A stretch of 64,000 bases of DNA from Rhabdothermincola sediminis (GTDB lineage Bacteria; Actinomycetota; Acidimicrobiia; Acidimicrobiales; Acidimicrobilacustridaceae): contig NZ_JACFSZ010000004.1 in the NCBI RefSeq assembly GCF_014805525.1, positions 124,001 to 188,000 of the forward strand, given 5' to 3'. The notes below the pieces were generated by a model, which was not told where the DNA came from, made no database searches, and saw nothing but the letters and a program-made list of their open reading frames with translations. Of this stretch, positions 16,101-27,161 are shown piece by piece; the stretch's first letter is position 1, and every line of letters starts with the position of its first letter. Made by a program: the position numbers and the translations under genes.

Positions 16101-17099
16101 CTAGCTCGCGATGGCTGCCACGGAGTCCAACAGGTGCCGCGCGGCGGCACCCAGCGCCTCGGCCGATTCGCTGGCACCGAACGGTTCGAGCGCCCCCAGG
16201 GCCGACTCCACGTACCGGCGGGCCGTGCCCAGCGCACCGTCGACCGCGCCGTTCGATCGGACGAGCTCCCGCGCCGTCGCCAGGTCGGACTCCGACAGTG
16301 GCTGGCCGAGCAGCTGGCCGAGCCGGCGGGCGGCGCCACCCCCCTCGGCGAGGGTGCGGATGACCGGCAGGGTGTAGACGCCCTCGAGCAGGTCGTGGCC
16401 TGCGGGCTTGCCGAGCTCCTCGTCCGTGGCGACCACGTCGAGCACGTCGTCGACGATCTGGAAGGCCATGCCGAAGTCCCGACCGAAGCTGGTCAGGTGC
16501 TCGACGTCGTCGCGGGGCAGGCCGGCCACCAGTCCGCCGACCCGGCAGGCGGTCGCGAGCAGCGAGGCGGTCTTGCCCTCGATGGACGCGAGGTAGGCCG
16601 ACTCGGTGCGCGCGGCGTCGAAGGTGTGCTGGAGCTCGAGCACCTGGCCCTCGCACAGCCTGCCGATCGTCGACGCCAACAGTCCGGCTACCTCCGTGCC
16701 CAACGATGCGGCGATCTCCGAGGCCTTGGCGAGCAGGTAGTCGCCGGCCAGGATCGCCTTGAGGTTCCCCCACCGGGCGTTCACGCTCTCGACCGTCCGT
16801 CGGGTGGTGGCGTCGTCCATCACGTCGTCGTGGTACAGCGAGCCCAGGTGCACCAGCTCCACCGACACCGCTCCGAGGATCACCTCCGGCGCCGCGGGTT
16901 CGAGCTGCGTACCCCGGATGCCGGCGGCGGTCACGGTGAACGCTGGCCGGACCCGCTTCCCTCCAGCCCGGATGAGGTGGCTGGCGACCTCGGTGAGGAA
17001 CGGGTCCTCGGAACGCACGGACGCGACCAGCTCCTCCTCGACTCGGGCCAGATCGGCCTGCAGGACGGGTAGGCGGAGGAGCGGGCTCGGTGTCGCCAC
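16101..17099 (-). CDS. All-trans polyprenyl diphosphate synthase
   Basis: Elongates allylic diphosphates with isopentenyl diphosphate, probably for menaquinone side chains or carrier lipids. The 332-residue protein has GGKRVRPAF (residues ~46-54), the first aspartate-rich motif [35 protein letters not shown] and the second motif [12 protein letters not shown]. Product length cannot be set from this alone; the small residues before the first Asp motif suggest a long-chain enzyme. GTG start supported by a -10 box 6 nt upstream. Divergent from clpC. Confidence 0.92.
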   Translation of the reverse strand: MATPSPLLRLPVLQADLARVEEELVASVRSEDPFLTEVASHLIRAGGKRVRPAFTVTAAGIRGTQLEPAAPEVILGAVSVELVHLGSLYHDDVMDDATTRRTVESVNARWGNLKAILAGDYLLAKASEIAASLGTEVAGLLASTIGRLCEGQVLELQHTFDAARTESAYLASIEGKTASLLATACRVGGLVAGLPRDDVEHLTSFGRDFGMAFQIVDDVLDVVATDEELGKPAGHDLLEGVYTLPVIRTLAEGGGAARRLGQLLGQPLSESDLATARELVRSNGAVDGALGTARRYVESALGALEPFGASESAEALGAAARHLLDSVAAIAS

Positions 17100-17105
17100 G
17101 ACTCG

Positions 17106-17111
17106 ACGATA
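17106..17111 (-). promoter_or_regulatory. Probable -10 box (TATCGT) of the polyprenyl synthase
   Basis: On the minus strand it ends 6 nt before GTG 17099, placing +1 at the start codon. Confidence 0.5.
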
Positions 17112-17270
17112 GGCCCGCCACTGGCCGATCCCGAAACCCGCGTGGTCGCGGATCCCGAAGCTGGTCCGGGCGGCGATCGGTGCACCCTCCAGGAGCTCGG
17201 GCGCCCCGTGCGATCCCGGGGCAGCTGGTTACACTTGATCCACAGTTCCCTCTCCAGGGAGGCACTCCCT

Positions 17271-19784
<2,514 letters not shown>

Positions 19785-19864
19785 CCCGACGGAGCGAAAA
19801 TGAGCCGATCGGCCGAGTGACCTCGGGCTGATCAGTCGTTACGTTGATCACATCCTGTCCGATC

Positions 19865-19894
19865 CACCCCCGCCCGGGTCACCGGGCGGGGGTG
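19865..19894 (+). terminator. Intrinsic terminator of clpC
   Basis: Stem CACCCCCGCCCGG / CCGGGCGGGGGTG (13 bp), loop GTCA, with a short T-run (TTTT) 8 nt further on. Confidence 0.75.
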
Positions 19895-19925
19895 AGGTCG
19901 TTTTCGGGGGCGTCGAGGGCCGGGC

Positions 19926-19931
19926 TAGCGT
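19926..19931 (+). promoter_or_regulatory. Probable -10 box (TAGCGT) of the LppM-like gene
   Basis: Ends 8 nt before ATG 19940, without a ribosome site between. Confidence 0.45.
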
Positions 19932-19939
19932 CTGGCGCC

Positions 19940-20671
19940 ATGTCATCCCGCCCGGGGCTGGTGCACGCCGCGGTGCTGGCCCTCGTGGTGGCCCTCACCG
20001 GCTGCCGGATGCAGGTCGCCGTGGACATCGCCGTCGACGACGCTGGGAGTGGCACGGTCACAGTGGGGATCGGGCTGGATGACGACGCGCTGGCCCGGGT
20101 GGGTGACCTCCGGCGGCAACTCCGGGTCGATGACCTGCAGCACACGGGCTGGGAGATCTCGGAGCCACAGGAGGAACCCGACGGTCTGACCTGGGTCCGT
20201 GCCCGCAAGGCCTTCGATGATCCGGCGGGGGCGACCGCGGTGCTCTCGGAGCTGACGGGCCCGGATGGGGCGTTCCGCGGCTTCACGGTGGGCGAGGAAG
20301 CGGGGGTCCTGGGCACGACCTACCGGGTCGAGGGAACCGTGGATCTCACCGCGGGGCCCGAGGCCTTCAGCGACGCGGAGCTCGCGGCCGCGCTCGGGGG
20401 TGACCCGTACGGGGGGACGCTGGCGGCGATCGAGCGGGAGGAGGGCCAGCGGGTGGCCGACATGGTCGAGTTCCGGGTCAACGTGGCGCTGCCCAACGCC
20501 AGCACCAAGTCCTACGTCGCCAGCTTCGACGACGAGCACCCGACGTCGATCGACGCGTCGTCCACGGTGAACAGCAAGGCAGCGGTGCTGCTCGTCTGGA
20601 CGCTGGTGGCTGCGGCGGGTCTGGTGGCGTTGGTCGCGCTGCGCCGCGCGTTCGGCCGGGTGCGCGCCTGA
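19940..20671 (+). CDS. LppM-like membrane-anchored lipoprotein
   Basis: Protein of 243 residues: signal peptide with lipobox VVALTGC, an all-beta outer domain beginning MQVAVDIAVDDAGSGTVTV and a C-terminal transmembrane helix (AAVLLVWTLVAAAGLVALV, ~212-230) with a basic tail. This order matches the LppM family (Rv2171 in M. tuberculosis), which has been linked to cell-envelope lipoglycans and phagosome traffic; function here is not known. ATG 19940 is chosen over the longer open frame from 19844 because the signal peptide starts directly. Converges with the SRPBCC gene. Confidence 0.75.
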   Translation: MSSRPGLVHAAVLALVVALTGCRMQVAVDIAVDDAGSGTVTVGIGLDDDALARVGDLRRQLRVDDLQHTGWEISEPQEEPDGLTWVRARKAFDDPAGATAVLSELTGPDGAFRGFTVGEEAGVLGTTYRVEGTVDLTAGPEAFSDAELAAALGGDPYGGTLAAIEREEGQRVADMVEFRVNVALPNASTKSYVASFDDEHPTSIDASSTVNSKAAVLLVWTLVAAAGLVALVALRRAFGRVRA

Positions 20672-20700
20672 CGCTCCCCGGCTCGGTGGCGCGCGGGGCT

Positions 20701-21096
20701 TCAGCCCTCGATGGAGCGGCGGAGCGCTTCGAGATCGAGCGCCCACCCGAAGCTGACCCGCGGCAGGCTGCCGTCGTCGTACTCCCACCCCCCGTGCCAG
20801 AACCGCACGACGCTGGCCGAACCCTCGGGGTCCGGCTCGACCCGGATCGCGATCTGGGTGCCCGTCCATTCCTCAGGCCCGTCGAGCACGTCGAAGTGGA
20901 CCAACTCTGGTGCGTCGAGCGTGTCGATCCGCAGGTGCAGGGGTCGGTCGCCTTTGCATCGCAGATCGCCGCCTTCTCGCACCTCACCGGTGATCGAGCC
21001 TCCCCACCAGCGGCCCAGCTCGGTGGTATCGGTGAGGGCCCGGAAGACCCGCTCGGGGGGCGCGGCGATGGTCAGCTCGTGGACGATCGAGTGCAT
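20701..21096 (-). CDS. SRPBCC (AHSA1/START-like) family protein
   Basis: Small cytoplasmic protein of 131 residues with the AHSA1-type helix-grip fold: ELTIAAPPERVFRALTD at the N terminus, ELGRWWG, a central beta-sheet (RIDTLDAPELVHFDV) and a C-terminal helix (DLEALRRSIEG). Members bind hydrophobic ligands or chaperone partners; no specific function can be assigned. It starts 100 bp from radA on the other strand. Confidence 0.8.
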   Translation of the reverse strand: MHSIVHELTIAAPPERVFRALTDTTELGRWWGGSITGEVREGGDLRCKGDRPLHLRIDTLDAPELVHFDVLDGPEEWTGTQIAIRVEPDPEGSASVVRFWHGGWEYDDGSLPRVSFGWALDLEALRRSIEG

Positions 21097-21102
21097 GGCC
21101 GG

Positions 21103-21108
21103 AGCATA
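21103..21108 (-). promoter_or_regulatory. Probable -10 box (TATGCT) of the SRPBCC gene
   Basis: Minus-strand hexamer ending 6 nt before ATG 21096. Confidence 0.45.
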
Positions 21109-21183
21109 GGTTGCCTCCGCGCCGTTCAGCGCCGGTGGCCGGCGCCATCCCTACGACCGATCCTGCATGTCACACCCCCTCGT

Positions 21184-21189
21184 TAGGTT
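21184..21189 (+). promoter_or_regulatory. Probable -10 box (TAGGTT) of radA
   Basis: Ends 7 nt before ATG 21197 and argues for that start rather than the in-frame ATG at 21167. Confidence 0.45.
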
Positions 21190-21196
21190 CGGCAGC

Positions 21197-22552
21197 ATGG
21201 CGAAGGTCAAGACGGTGTTCCGGTGCTCGGTCTGCGGTGGCACCTCACCTCGTTGGGTTGGTCGGTGCCCGTCGTGCGCGGAGTGGAACTCGCTGGTCGA
21301 GGAGCTCGGATCACCGTCCGGTGACCGCGAGCACGCCGCGACGACCCAGGCTGTTCCCATCGGCGAGGTCGACCTTCAGGCGTGGCACTCCGTTCCGACC
21401 GGCGTCCCCGAGGTCGACCGGGTGCTCGGTGGCGGTCTGGTCGCGGGCTCGGTGACTCTGTTGGGCGGGGAGCCCGGTGTGGGCAAGTCGACGTTGCTCC
21501 TCCAGGTCGCCGCGGCCATGACCAGGGGAGAGAGACGGGTGCTCTACGTGTCGGCGGAGGAGTCGGTGCAGCAGGTCCGGCTGCGGGCCGAGCGGTTGGG
21601 CACGATCACGCCGACGCTGTGGTTGGCCGCGGAGACCGCCGTTCCCGCGGTGGTGGCGCAGGTGGCCGCAGTCTCGCCCGACTGTCTCATCATCGATTCT
21701 CTCCATACGCTCCACCACCCCGACTCCGCGTCGGCTCCGGGCTCGGTGACACAGGTGCGGGAGTGCGCAGCGGCGCTGGTGCGCGAGGCGAAGGCGCGCG
21801 CCCTGGCGACGATCCTCGTCGGGCACGTCACGAAGGACGGTGCGCTCGCTGGCCCCCGGGTGGTCGAGCACCTGGTCGACACCGTGCTGTCGTTCGAAGG
21901 AGAGCGCCACCACGCGTTGCGAGCATTGCGGGTGGTCAAGCACCGCTTCGGTTCGACCGACCGCCTCGGGATGTTCGAGATGACCGGCGCGGGCCTGGGT
22001 GCCGTACCGGACCCGAGCCGGCTCTTCCTGGCCGACCGCCGTGCCGGGGTACCGGGATCGGTGGTGGTGCCGATGCTCGACGGGCACCGCCCGCTGCTCG
22101 TCGAGATCCAGGCGCTCGTCGGTCCGAACGGGCAAGCCCCGGCGCCCCGGCGGGCGGCCCAGGGGGTCGACAGGGGCCGGCTCTCGACGGTGGTGGCGGT
22201 TCTCGAGCAGCGGGTCGGCGCCCCGCTCGGTCGAGCTGACGTGTACGCGTCGGCGATCGGCGGGGTCCGGGTCTGCGAACCAGGTGCCGATCTCGCGGTC
22301 GCGCTGGCCATCATGAGCTCCCTCGCGGGGGAGCCGGTGCCATCCGAGGTCGTGGTGTGCGGGGAGATCGGTCTCGGCGGTGAGCTGCGTCAGGTCAACC
22401 AGTGTGAGCGGCGGCTGGCCGAGGCGGCCCGGCTGGGCTTCACGGCGGCCATCGTGCCGCGGCACGCCCCCGACCCGCCGCCGGGCCTGCACGCGCTGCG
22501 GGCCACGACGGTGGGTGAGGCCATCGCACTCGCCGGGATCCCATTGCCTTGA
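21197..22552 (+). CDS. radA: DNA repair protein RadA (Sms)
   Basis: RecA-like branch-migration ATPase. The 451-residue protein has an N-terminal zinc finger (Cys10, Cys13, Cys24, Cys27), Walker A GEPGVGKST (91-99), the RadA signature as KHRFGSTDRLG (usual Asn is His) and a C-terminal Lon-like domain (EIGLGGELRQV). ATG 21197 gives the standard MAKVKTVFRCSVCG terminus. disA follows 86 bp later; RadA and DisA are neighbours in many actinobacteria and RadA proteins have been reported to modulate DisA. Confidence 0.95.
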   Translation: MAKVKTVFRCSVCGGTSPRWVGRCPSCAEWNSLVEELGSPSGDREHAATTQAVPIGEVDLQAWHSVPTGVPEVDRVLGGGLVAGSVTLLGGEPGVGKSTLLLQVAAAMTRGERRVLYVSAEESVQQVRLRAERLGTITPTLWLAAETAVPAVVAQVAAVSPDCLIIDSLHTLHHPDSASAPGSVTQVRECAAALVREAKARALATILVGHVTKDGALAGPRVVEHLVDTVLSFEGERHHALRALRVVKHRFGSTDRLGMFEMTGAGLGAVPDPSRLFLADRRAGVPGSVVVPMLDGHRPLLVEIQALVGPNGQAPAPRRAAQGVDRGRLSTVVAVLEQRVGAPLGRADVYASAIGGVRVCEPGADLAVALAIMSSLAGEPVPSEVVVCGEIGLGGELRQVNQCERRLAEAARLGFTAAIVPRHAPDPPPGLHALRATTVGEAIALAGIPLP

Positions 22553-22626
22553 GAGGGCGGGTTCCCCCGGCTGGGTGGCCGGCGGCATGGGACTGCCCGC
22601 CTCGGCGATCAGCGACCATCCCGAAC

Positions 22627-22632
22627 TAGACT
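22627..22632 (+). promoter_or_regulatory. Probable -10 box (TAGACT) of disA
   Basis: Ends 6 nt before the GTG at 22639; no Shine-Dalgarno present. Confidence 0.5.
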
Positions 22633-22638
22633 TCGGCT

Positions 22639-23712
22639 GTGACCCGCAGGCGCAGCGAGGCGCTGCACGACGCGCTGGCCGCGGTGGCCCCTGGCAAACC
22701 CCTCCGAGAGGGGCTGGACCGGATCCTCCAGGCCGGCATGGGTGCGCTCATCGTGGTGGGCGACGGTCCCGAGGTGTTGAACATCTGCTCGGGAGGCTTC
22801 CTACTCGACGCCGCGTTCAGCCCTCAGCGCCTCTCGGAGCTGGCCAAGATGGACGGTGCCATCATCCTCGCTCGCGATGCGAGCCGCATCGCGAGAGCGA
22901 ACGTGCATCTCGTGCCCAATCCGAACGTCCCGACGTCGGAGACCGGTACTCGCCATCGCACCGCGGAGCGGGTCGCCCGGTCGATCAACGTTCCGGTGAG
23001 CTCCGTCTCCGAGGACATGTCGATCATCGCGGTCTACATGGGCGCCGAGAAGCATCAGCTCGTACCGGTCACCCGGCTACTCGATCGGGCGAACCAGGCG
23101 CTGCAGACCCTCGAGCGCTACAAGCAGCGCCTCGATGAGGTGTCCGCTCACCTCTCGACCAACGAGATCGAGGACGTCGTGACCATCCGGGACGTCGTGA
23201 TGCTCCTCCAACGCACCGAGATGGTGCTGCGGATCGCGGACGAGATCGAAGACGCCATCATCGAGTTGGGCACGGACGGGCGCCTGGTGCGGCTCCAGCT
23301 CGAGGAGGTGCTCGGTGGTGTCGAGGACGATCGTCGGCTGGTGCTGCTCGACTACTTCCACGAAGACCCGAGCTGGCACCTGGAGGAGGCTCTGGCGGGG
23401 CTGGCCGAGCTCGACACGGAAGAGCTCGGGGACCTCAAGCGGGTGGCGGAGGTCCTCCACCTCCCAGAGGGAGTCACCGATCTGGACGCCCCGATCCAAC
23501 CCAAGGGCTACCGGCTCCTGTCGCGCATCCCGCGGTTGCCCGAGTCCGTGGTCGATCACATCGTCGACCGCTTCGGGAGCCTCTCGAAGATCATGCGGGC
23601 CACCATCGACGATCTCGACGACGTCGAGGGCGTCGGCGCGACGCGGGCGAAGGCGATCAAGGAAGGCCTGTCCCGGCTGGCGGAGACCAGCATCCTAGAT
23701 CGTTACGCCTGA
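22639..23712 (+). CDS. disA: DNA integrity scanning diadenylate cyclase DisA
   Basis: Makes cyclic di-AMP from two ATP and scans DNA for branched structures. The 357-residue protein has the DAC domain with DGA (72-74) and GTRHRT (103-108), a helical linker with DVVTIRDVVMLLQR, and a C-terminal helix-hairpin-helix DNA-binding region (DLDDVEGVGATRAKAIKEGL). All catalytic motifs are intact. Its product is the known ligand of KhtT-type proteins, one of which is encoded at 3803-4279. Confidence 0.97.
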   Translation: MTRRRSEALHDALAAVAPGKPLREGLDRILQAGMGALIVVGDGPEVLNICSGGFLLDAAFSPQRLSELAKMDGAIILARDASRIARANVHLVPNPNVPTSETGTRHRTAERVARSINVPVSSVSEDMSIIAVYMGAEKHQLVPVTRLLDRANQALQTLERYKQRLDEVSAHLSTNEIEDVVTIRDVVMLLQRTEMVLRIADEIEDAIIELGTDGRLVRLQLEEVLGGVEDDRRLVLLDYFHEDPSWHLEEALAGLAELDTEELGDLKRVAEVLHLPEGVTDLDAPIQPKGYRLLSRIPRLPESVVDHIVDRFGSLSKIMRATIDDLDDVEGVGATRAKAIKEGLSRLAETSILDRYA

Positions 23713-23780
23713 CCGATCCCGTCCGTGGCGGATCGCGCTCGGACCACCCGCGCCCGGCGGTCGCGACTAGAACACGATCC

Positions 23781-24443
23781 ATGCGGATCGAGTTGCCGAG
23801 TGGCACGGAGGCCGAACTGGTCGTCCCCGGTGGCGACCCACCCTCAGGTGGGCTCGTCGTGATCCCCGACATCATGAGCCTGCGCCCGCTGTTCGACGAG
23901 CTCGTGGCTCGGTTGGCGGACGAGACGGGTTGGGCGGTGTGCGCGTTCGACCTGTGGCCCGGTTACGCCGGTGAGCCGCTCGAGTGGCGGCTCCAGCATG
24001 TGGGCGATCTCCGTGACGACCGGGTGCTCGGCGATGCCGCTGCCGCGGCCGACGCCACCGGTGCCAGGGAGGTCCGGGTCATCGGCTTCTGCATGGGGGG
24101 CATGTACACGCTGAAGGCTGCAAGTACCGGGCGCTTCACGCGGGCCGCGGCGTTCTACGGCATGATCCGAGTGCCCGAACAGTGGCGTAGCCCCACGCAG
24201 GCAGAGCCGCTCGAAGCGCTGTCCTCGCCGACCCGGTGCCCGACGATGGCGATCATCGGCACCGAGGATCCCTGGACCCCTCCCGAGGACGTGGCGGCGT
24301 TGGAGGAACTGGGGGTGCGGGTGGTGCGCTACGAGGGCGCCGAGCATGGCTTCGTGCACGATCCGAGCCGTCCCGCCCACCGCCCTGAGGACGCCGCGGA
24401 CGCCTGGCGTCAGGTGCTGGCGTTCCTGGGAGCGTCGTCCTGA
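23781..24443 (+). CDS. Dienelactone hydrolase family protein
   Basis: Protein of 220 residues with alpha/beta-hydrolase triad of the DLH type: Cys in GFCMGG (~residue 98), Asp in GTEDPWTP and His in EHGFVHD. The N-terminal sheet (MRIELPSGTEAELVVPGG) and lack of signal peptide suggest a cytoplasmic enzyme hydrolysing lactones or esters; the substrate is unknown. A near-consensus -10 (TAGAAC, 23768-23773) ends 7 nt before the ATG. Followed by palindrome copy 3. Confidence 0.85.
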   Translation: MRIELPSGTEAELVVPGGDPPSGGLVVIPDIMSLRPLFDELVARLADETGWAVCAFDLWPGYAGEPLEWRLQHVGDLRDDRVLGDAAAAADATGAREVRVIGFCMGGMYTLKAASTGRFTRAAAFYGMIRVPEQWRSPTQAEPLEALSSPTRCPTMAIIGTEDPWTPPEDVAALEELGVRVVRYEGAEHGFVHDPSRPAHRPEDAADAWRQVLAFLGASS

Positions 24444-24516
24444 GTCGCTGAGCCCGAACTGTTCGACACTGCAGGGGGCTGCCGCCGCACCGCCAGTGAC
24501 CACCCACGCCGTCACG

Positions 24517-24568
24517 CGTTCTGGCATGTCAAACGCGTGCTGAGGCACGCGTTTGACATGCCAGAACG
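24517..24568. repeat. Intergenic palindrome, copy 3 of 3
   Basis: Perfect 24-bp arms 24517-24540 and 24545-24568, 4-nt centre (tgag), between the converging hydrolase and crp genes. Differs from copy 2 at two stem positions per arm (GG to TG and GA to AA), both compensated on the opposite arm. Confidence 0.88.
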
Positions 24569-24632
24569 AAAAACGGGTGCGGGTGAAGACGAGGGGGCTC
24601 GGCATGGGGGCGGCGGGGCCGGAGGAGCCCGC

Positions 24633-25292
24633 TCAGCGGGCGCGGCGGGCGAGTTGCTCGCGATTGGTGATCCGGTAGCGGCGGTCGGCCTGCTCGATCC
24701 AGCCCAGGCGCACGAACGAGGCGATGGCCTTGTTGACCCGCTCCCGGGAGGCGCCGACCATCCCGGCCAGCTCCTCCTGGGTGATGGGCAGTGAGAACTC
24801 GTCCTCGTCGCCCGCGAGCTCGAGCAGTCGTTTGGCCGTGCGGCCGGTGACGTCGAGGAACACCGAGTCGGCGAGCGCCTCGTCGGTGGATCGGAGCCGG
24901 CTGGCCAGGAGGGCCACGACGTTCCAGAGCAGCTCGGGCTGTGACTCGTAGAGCGCGCGCAGCGGCGCGTAAGGGATGGCGATGACCGTCGAGGGCTCGA
25001 GCGCTCGGGCCTCTGCGGAGCGGGTCAGGCCGTCGAACAGCGGCATCTCCCCGAACAGGTCACCGCGCTCCATCAGCGCCATCACCGACTCCCGGCCATC
25101 GACGGACTTGTTGGCGATGGCGATGCGACCCGAGGTGACGACGAACAGCTCGGCAGGGTCGTCACCTTCGCTGAACAGCACATCGCCCCGGCTGAACGTC
25201 CGGTCCTCGGCCGCTTCGACCAGCTTCTCGAGATCCTCAGGAGCGATGCCGCGAAAGAGCTCGACGTCGGTGAGCAGTGCCCGGTCGACCAC
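24633..25292 (-). CDS. crp: Crp/Fnr-family regulator (GlxR/Crp type)
   Basis: Protein of 219 residues: N-terminal cyclic-nucleotide-binding beta-barrel (RGDVLFSEGDDPAELFVVTSGRIAI, phosphate-binding cassette GDLFGEMPLFDGLTRSAEARA) and a C-terminal winged helix (ITQEELAGMVGASRERVNKAI, DNA-recognition helix), ending in RRAR as mycobacterial Crp does. GTG 25292 is preferred to the longer open frame from 25409: it gives the family length and has a -10 box 7 nt upstream. Likely a global cAMP-responsive activator/repressor. Divergent from carD. Confidence 0.9.
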   Translation of the reverse strand: MVDRALLTDVELFRGIAPEDLEKLVEAAEDRTFSRGDVLFSEGDDPAELFVVTSGRIAIANKSVDGRESVMALMERGDLFGEMPLFDGLTRSAEARALEPSTVIAIPYAPLRALYESQPELLWNVVALLASRLRSTDEALADSVFLDVTGRTAKRLLELAGDEDEFSLPITQEELAGMVGASRERVNKAIASFVRLGWIEQADRRYRITNREQLARRAR

Positions 25293-25299
25293 GAGGGCG

Positions 25300-25305
25300 A
25301 TGCTA
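25300..25305 (-). promoter_or_regulatory. Probable -10 box (TAGCAT) of crp
   Basis: Minus-strand hexamer ending 7 nt before GTG 25292; it decides the crp start. Confidence 0.5.
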
Positions 25306-25409
25306 GTGCCTGGGGACCCCGCCGGCGGCCGGGCGATCGGTTGGTCTGCGCCGACCGCGCACCGCGGTGCCCGGGCATGAGGTCGGGCGTCGCCACCCGC
25401 TCGGATCAC

Positions 25410-25439
25410 TTGTTCGTCGATCCCGGGCGTCCCTACCCT
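25410..25439 (+). promoter_or_regulatory. Candidate sigma-A promoter of carD
   Basis: TTGTTC (25410-25415), 18-nt spacer, TACCCT (25434-25439), leaving a leader of about 37 nt before the carD ATG. Confidence 0.35.
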
Positions 25440-25483
25440 GGGCGCATTCCCGTTGACCGGTCCGTTCGACTCCCGGGAGTGCT

Positions 25484-25963
25484 ATGCCGTTCGACGTCGG
25501 TGACAAGGTCGTCTATCCGCATCACGGTGCGGCGGTGGTCGAGAGGAGGGAGAAGAAGGAAGCGTTCGGCGAAGTTCGGGAGTACCTCGTGCTCCGCCTC
25601 GCCTACGGCGATCTCACCCTGATGGTCCCGGCCGACAACACCGAAGAAGTCGGCTTGCGCGAGGTCATCAACGACGAAGAGGTCGAGGAGGTGTTCGCGG
25701 TGCTCCGCAAGAAGGAAGCGCGGATGCCGACCAACTGGTCGCGGCGGTTCAAGAACCACGTCGAGAAGCTGAAGTCCGGCGACGTCTACCAGGTGGCGGA
25801 GGTGGTGCGGAACCTCTCCTTGCGGGACAAGGACAAGGGCCTGTCCGCGGGCGAGAAGCGGATGCTGGCCAAGGCCCGGCAGATCCTCGTGTCCGAGCTC
25901 ACGTTCGCCATCGACGTCAGCCAGGAAGAGGCCGAGGCCAAGCTCGACGAAGCGCTGGCGTAG
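25484..25963 (+). CDS. carD: RNA polymerase-binding transcription factor CarD
   Basis: Protein of 159 residues: N-terminal RNA-polymerase-interacting Tudor-like domain ([19 protein letters not shown]), then a helical DNA-binding domain with the conserved Trp in [11 protein letters not shown] that wedges at the upstream edge of the -10 bubble, and [20 protein letters not shown]. CarD stabilises open complexes at housekeeping promoters in actinobacteria. ispD begins 4 nt after its stop, so carD-ispD form one transcript. Confidence 0.97.
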   Translation: MPFDVGDKVVYPHHGAAVVERREKKEAFGEVREYLVLRLAYGDLTLMVPADNTEEVGLREVINDEEVEEVFAVLRKKEARMPTNWSRRFKNHVEKLKSGDVYQVAEVVRNLSLRDKDKGLSAGEKRMLAKARQILVSELTFAIDVSQEEAEAKLDEALA

Positions 25964-25966
25964 CGC

Positions 25967-26620
25967 ATGGGGCCCGAGCCCGTGCGCGTGTGGGCGATCG
26001 TGCTGGCGGCCGGCCAGGCGACCCGGTACGGCTCGGACACCCCCAAGCAGTACGAGCGCCTCGGCGGCCAGCGTGTGCTCGACTGGTCGATCGACGCCGC
26101 TCGCCGGACCTGCGACGGTGTGGTGCTGGTGGTGGCGGAGGCGTTCGCCGGCGCCCCCGAGCCGGGTGTGGATGCGGTGGTGGTCGGTGGTGCTACCCGA
26201 TCGGCATCCGTGCGGGCCGGGCTGCGGCTCGTACCGGACGATGCCGAGATCGTGGTGGTCCACGACGCGGCCCGACCCCTGGCGGGCGCGACGCTGTTCG
26301 ACTCGGTCATCGAAGGGGTGGCCGCGGGAGCGGACGGTGCGGTGCCGGGCGTGCCGCTGACCGACACGGTCAAGCGGGTGGACGACCGAGGCCAGGTGCT
26401 CGAGACCCTCGACCGGGAGGAGCTGGTGGCGGTGCAGACCCCCCAGGCCTTCCGGGCCGGGGTGCTGCGGGACGCGCATCGGGGGGAGCCGGAAGCCACC
26501 GACGACGCCGCCTTGGTGGAGGAGCTCGGCGCGACCGTGGTGGTGATCCCCGGGGACCCCTGCAACCTCAAGATCACCTTCGCGAACGACCTGCGCATCG
26601 CGGAGCTGCACCTGACATGA
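25967..26620 (+). CDS. ispD: 2-C-methyl-D-erythritol 4-phosphate cytidylyltransferase
   Basis: Third step of the MEP isoprenoid pathway. The 217-residue protein has VWAIVLAAGQATRYG (CTP loop), PKQYERLGGQRVLDWSI, VGGATRSASVRAGL, VVVHDAARPL, PLTDTVKRVD, QTPQAFRAG and TDDAALVEELGATV. The ATG follows the carD stop by 3 nt. ispF is 68 bp downstream with its own apparent promoter. Confidence 0.96.
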   Translation: MGPEPVRVWAIVLAAGQATRYGSDTPKQYERLGGQRVLDWSIDAARRTCDGVVLVVAEAFAGAPEPGVDAVVVGGATRSASVRAGLRLVPDDAEIVVVHDAARPLAGATLFDSVIEGVAAGADGAVPGVPLTDTVKRVDDRGQVLETLDREELVAVQTPQAFRAGVLRDAHRGEPEATDDAALVEELGATVVVIPGDPCNLKITFANDLRIAELHLT

Positions 26621-26675
26621 GTCGAGCTGGGGTTACGGCCCAGTCGAGCGGTGAGGTGCCGGCAAGCGGGCTTGC

Positions 26676-26681
26676 TAGGTT
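26676..26681 (+). promoter_or_regulatory. Probable -10 box (TAGGTT) of ispF
   Basis: Ends 6 nt before ATG 26688, suggesting a leaderless internal promoter for ispF-rlmB. Confidence 0.4.
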
Positions 26682-26687
26682 GCGGGG

Positions 26688-27161
26688 ATGGCCGTCCGGG
26701 TGGGGCAGGGCTTCGACGTGCACGCCTTCAGCGAGGATCCCGCACGCCTGCTGATCCTCGGCGGGGTCCGCTTCGACGGCGAGCGGGGGCTCGCCGGCCA
26801 CAGCGATGCCGATGTGGTGGCCCACGCCTGCGCGGATGCGCTCCTCGGAGCGGCGGGGCTCGGTGACCTCGGGGCGCACTTCCCCGACACCGACGAGCGA
26901 TGGCGTGGTGCGGACTCGGTCGCGTTGCTCACGGAGGTGGCCGGGCTGGTGCGGGCCGGAGGTTGGACGGTCGGCAACGTCGACTGCGCGGTGGTCTGCG
27001 AGCGGCCGAAGCTCGCGCCCTGCCGGGCGGCGATGCAGGAGCGGCTCAGCGCGGCGGTGGGTGCCCCGGTGACGGTGAAGGCCAATCGTTCGGAAGGACT
27101 CGGTGCCATCGGTCGGGGGGAGGGCATCGCCTGCTGGGCCGTCGCGGTGCTCGTCTCGTGA
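26688..27161 (+). CDS. ispF: 2-C-methyl-D-erythritol 2,4-cyclodiphosphate synthase
   Basis: MEP pathway enzyme of 157 residues. Metal ligands Asp10 and His12 lie in GQGFDVHAF and the third in GHSDADVVAHA; also LGDLGAHFPDTDERWRGADS and the cytidine-binding VKANRSEGLGAIGRGEGI, where the usual Thr-Thr of KATT is Asn-Arg. The stop overlaps the GTG of rlmB (GTGA). Confidence 0.95.
   Translation: MAVRVGQGFDVHAFSEDPARLLILGGVRFDGERGLAGHSDADVVAHACADALLGAAGLGDLGAHFPDTDERWRGADSVALLTEVAGLVRAGGWTVGNVDCAVVCERPKLAPCRAAMQERLSAAVGAPVTVKANRSEGLGAIGRGEGIACWAVAVLVS

Noticed and set aside
17142-17270. N-terminal extension of ClpC
   Set aside because: The extra 43 codons do not resemble any Clp terminus, while TTG 17271 has AGGGAGG at 8 nt and gives the family's start.
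23768-23773. TAGAAC before the dienelactone hydrolase as a leaderless -10
   Set aside because: Spacing is right (7 nt) but the last base is C, not T; kept only as a remark in the gene entry.
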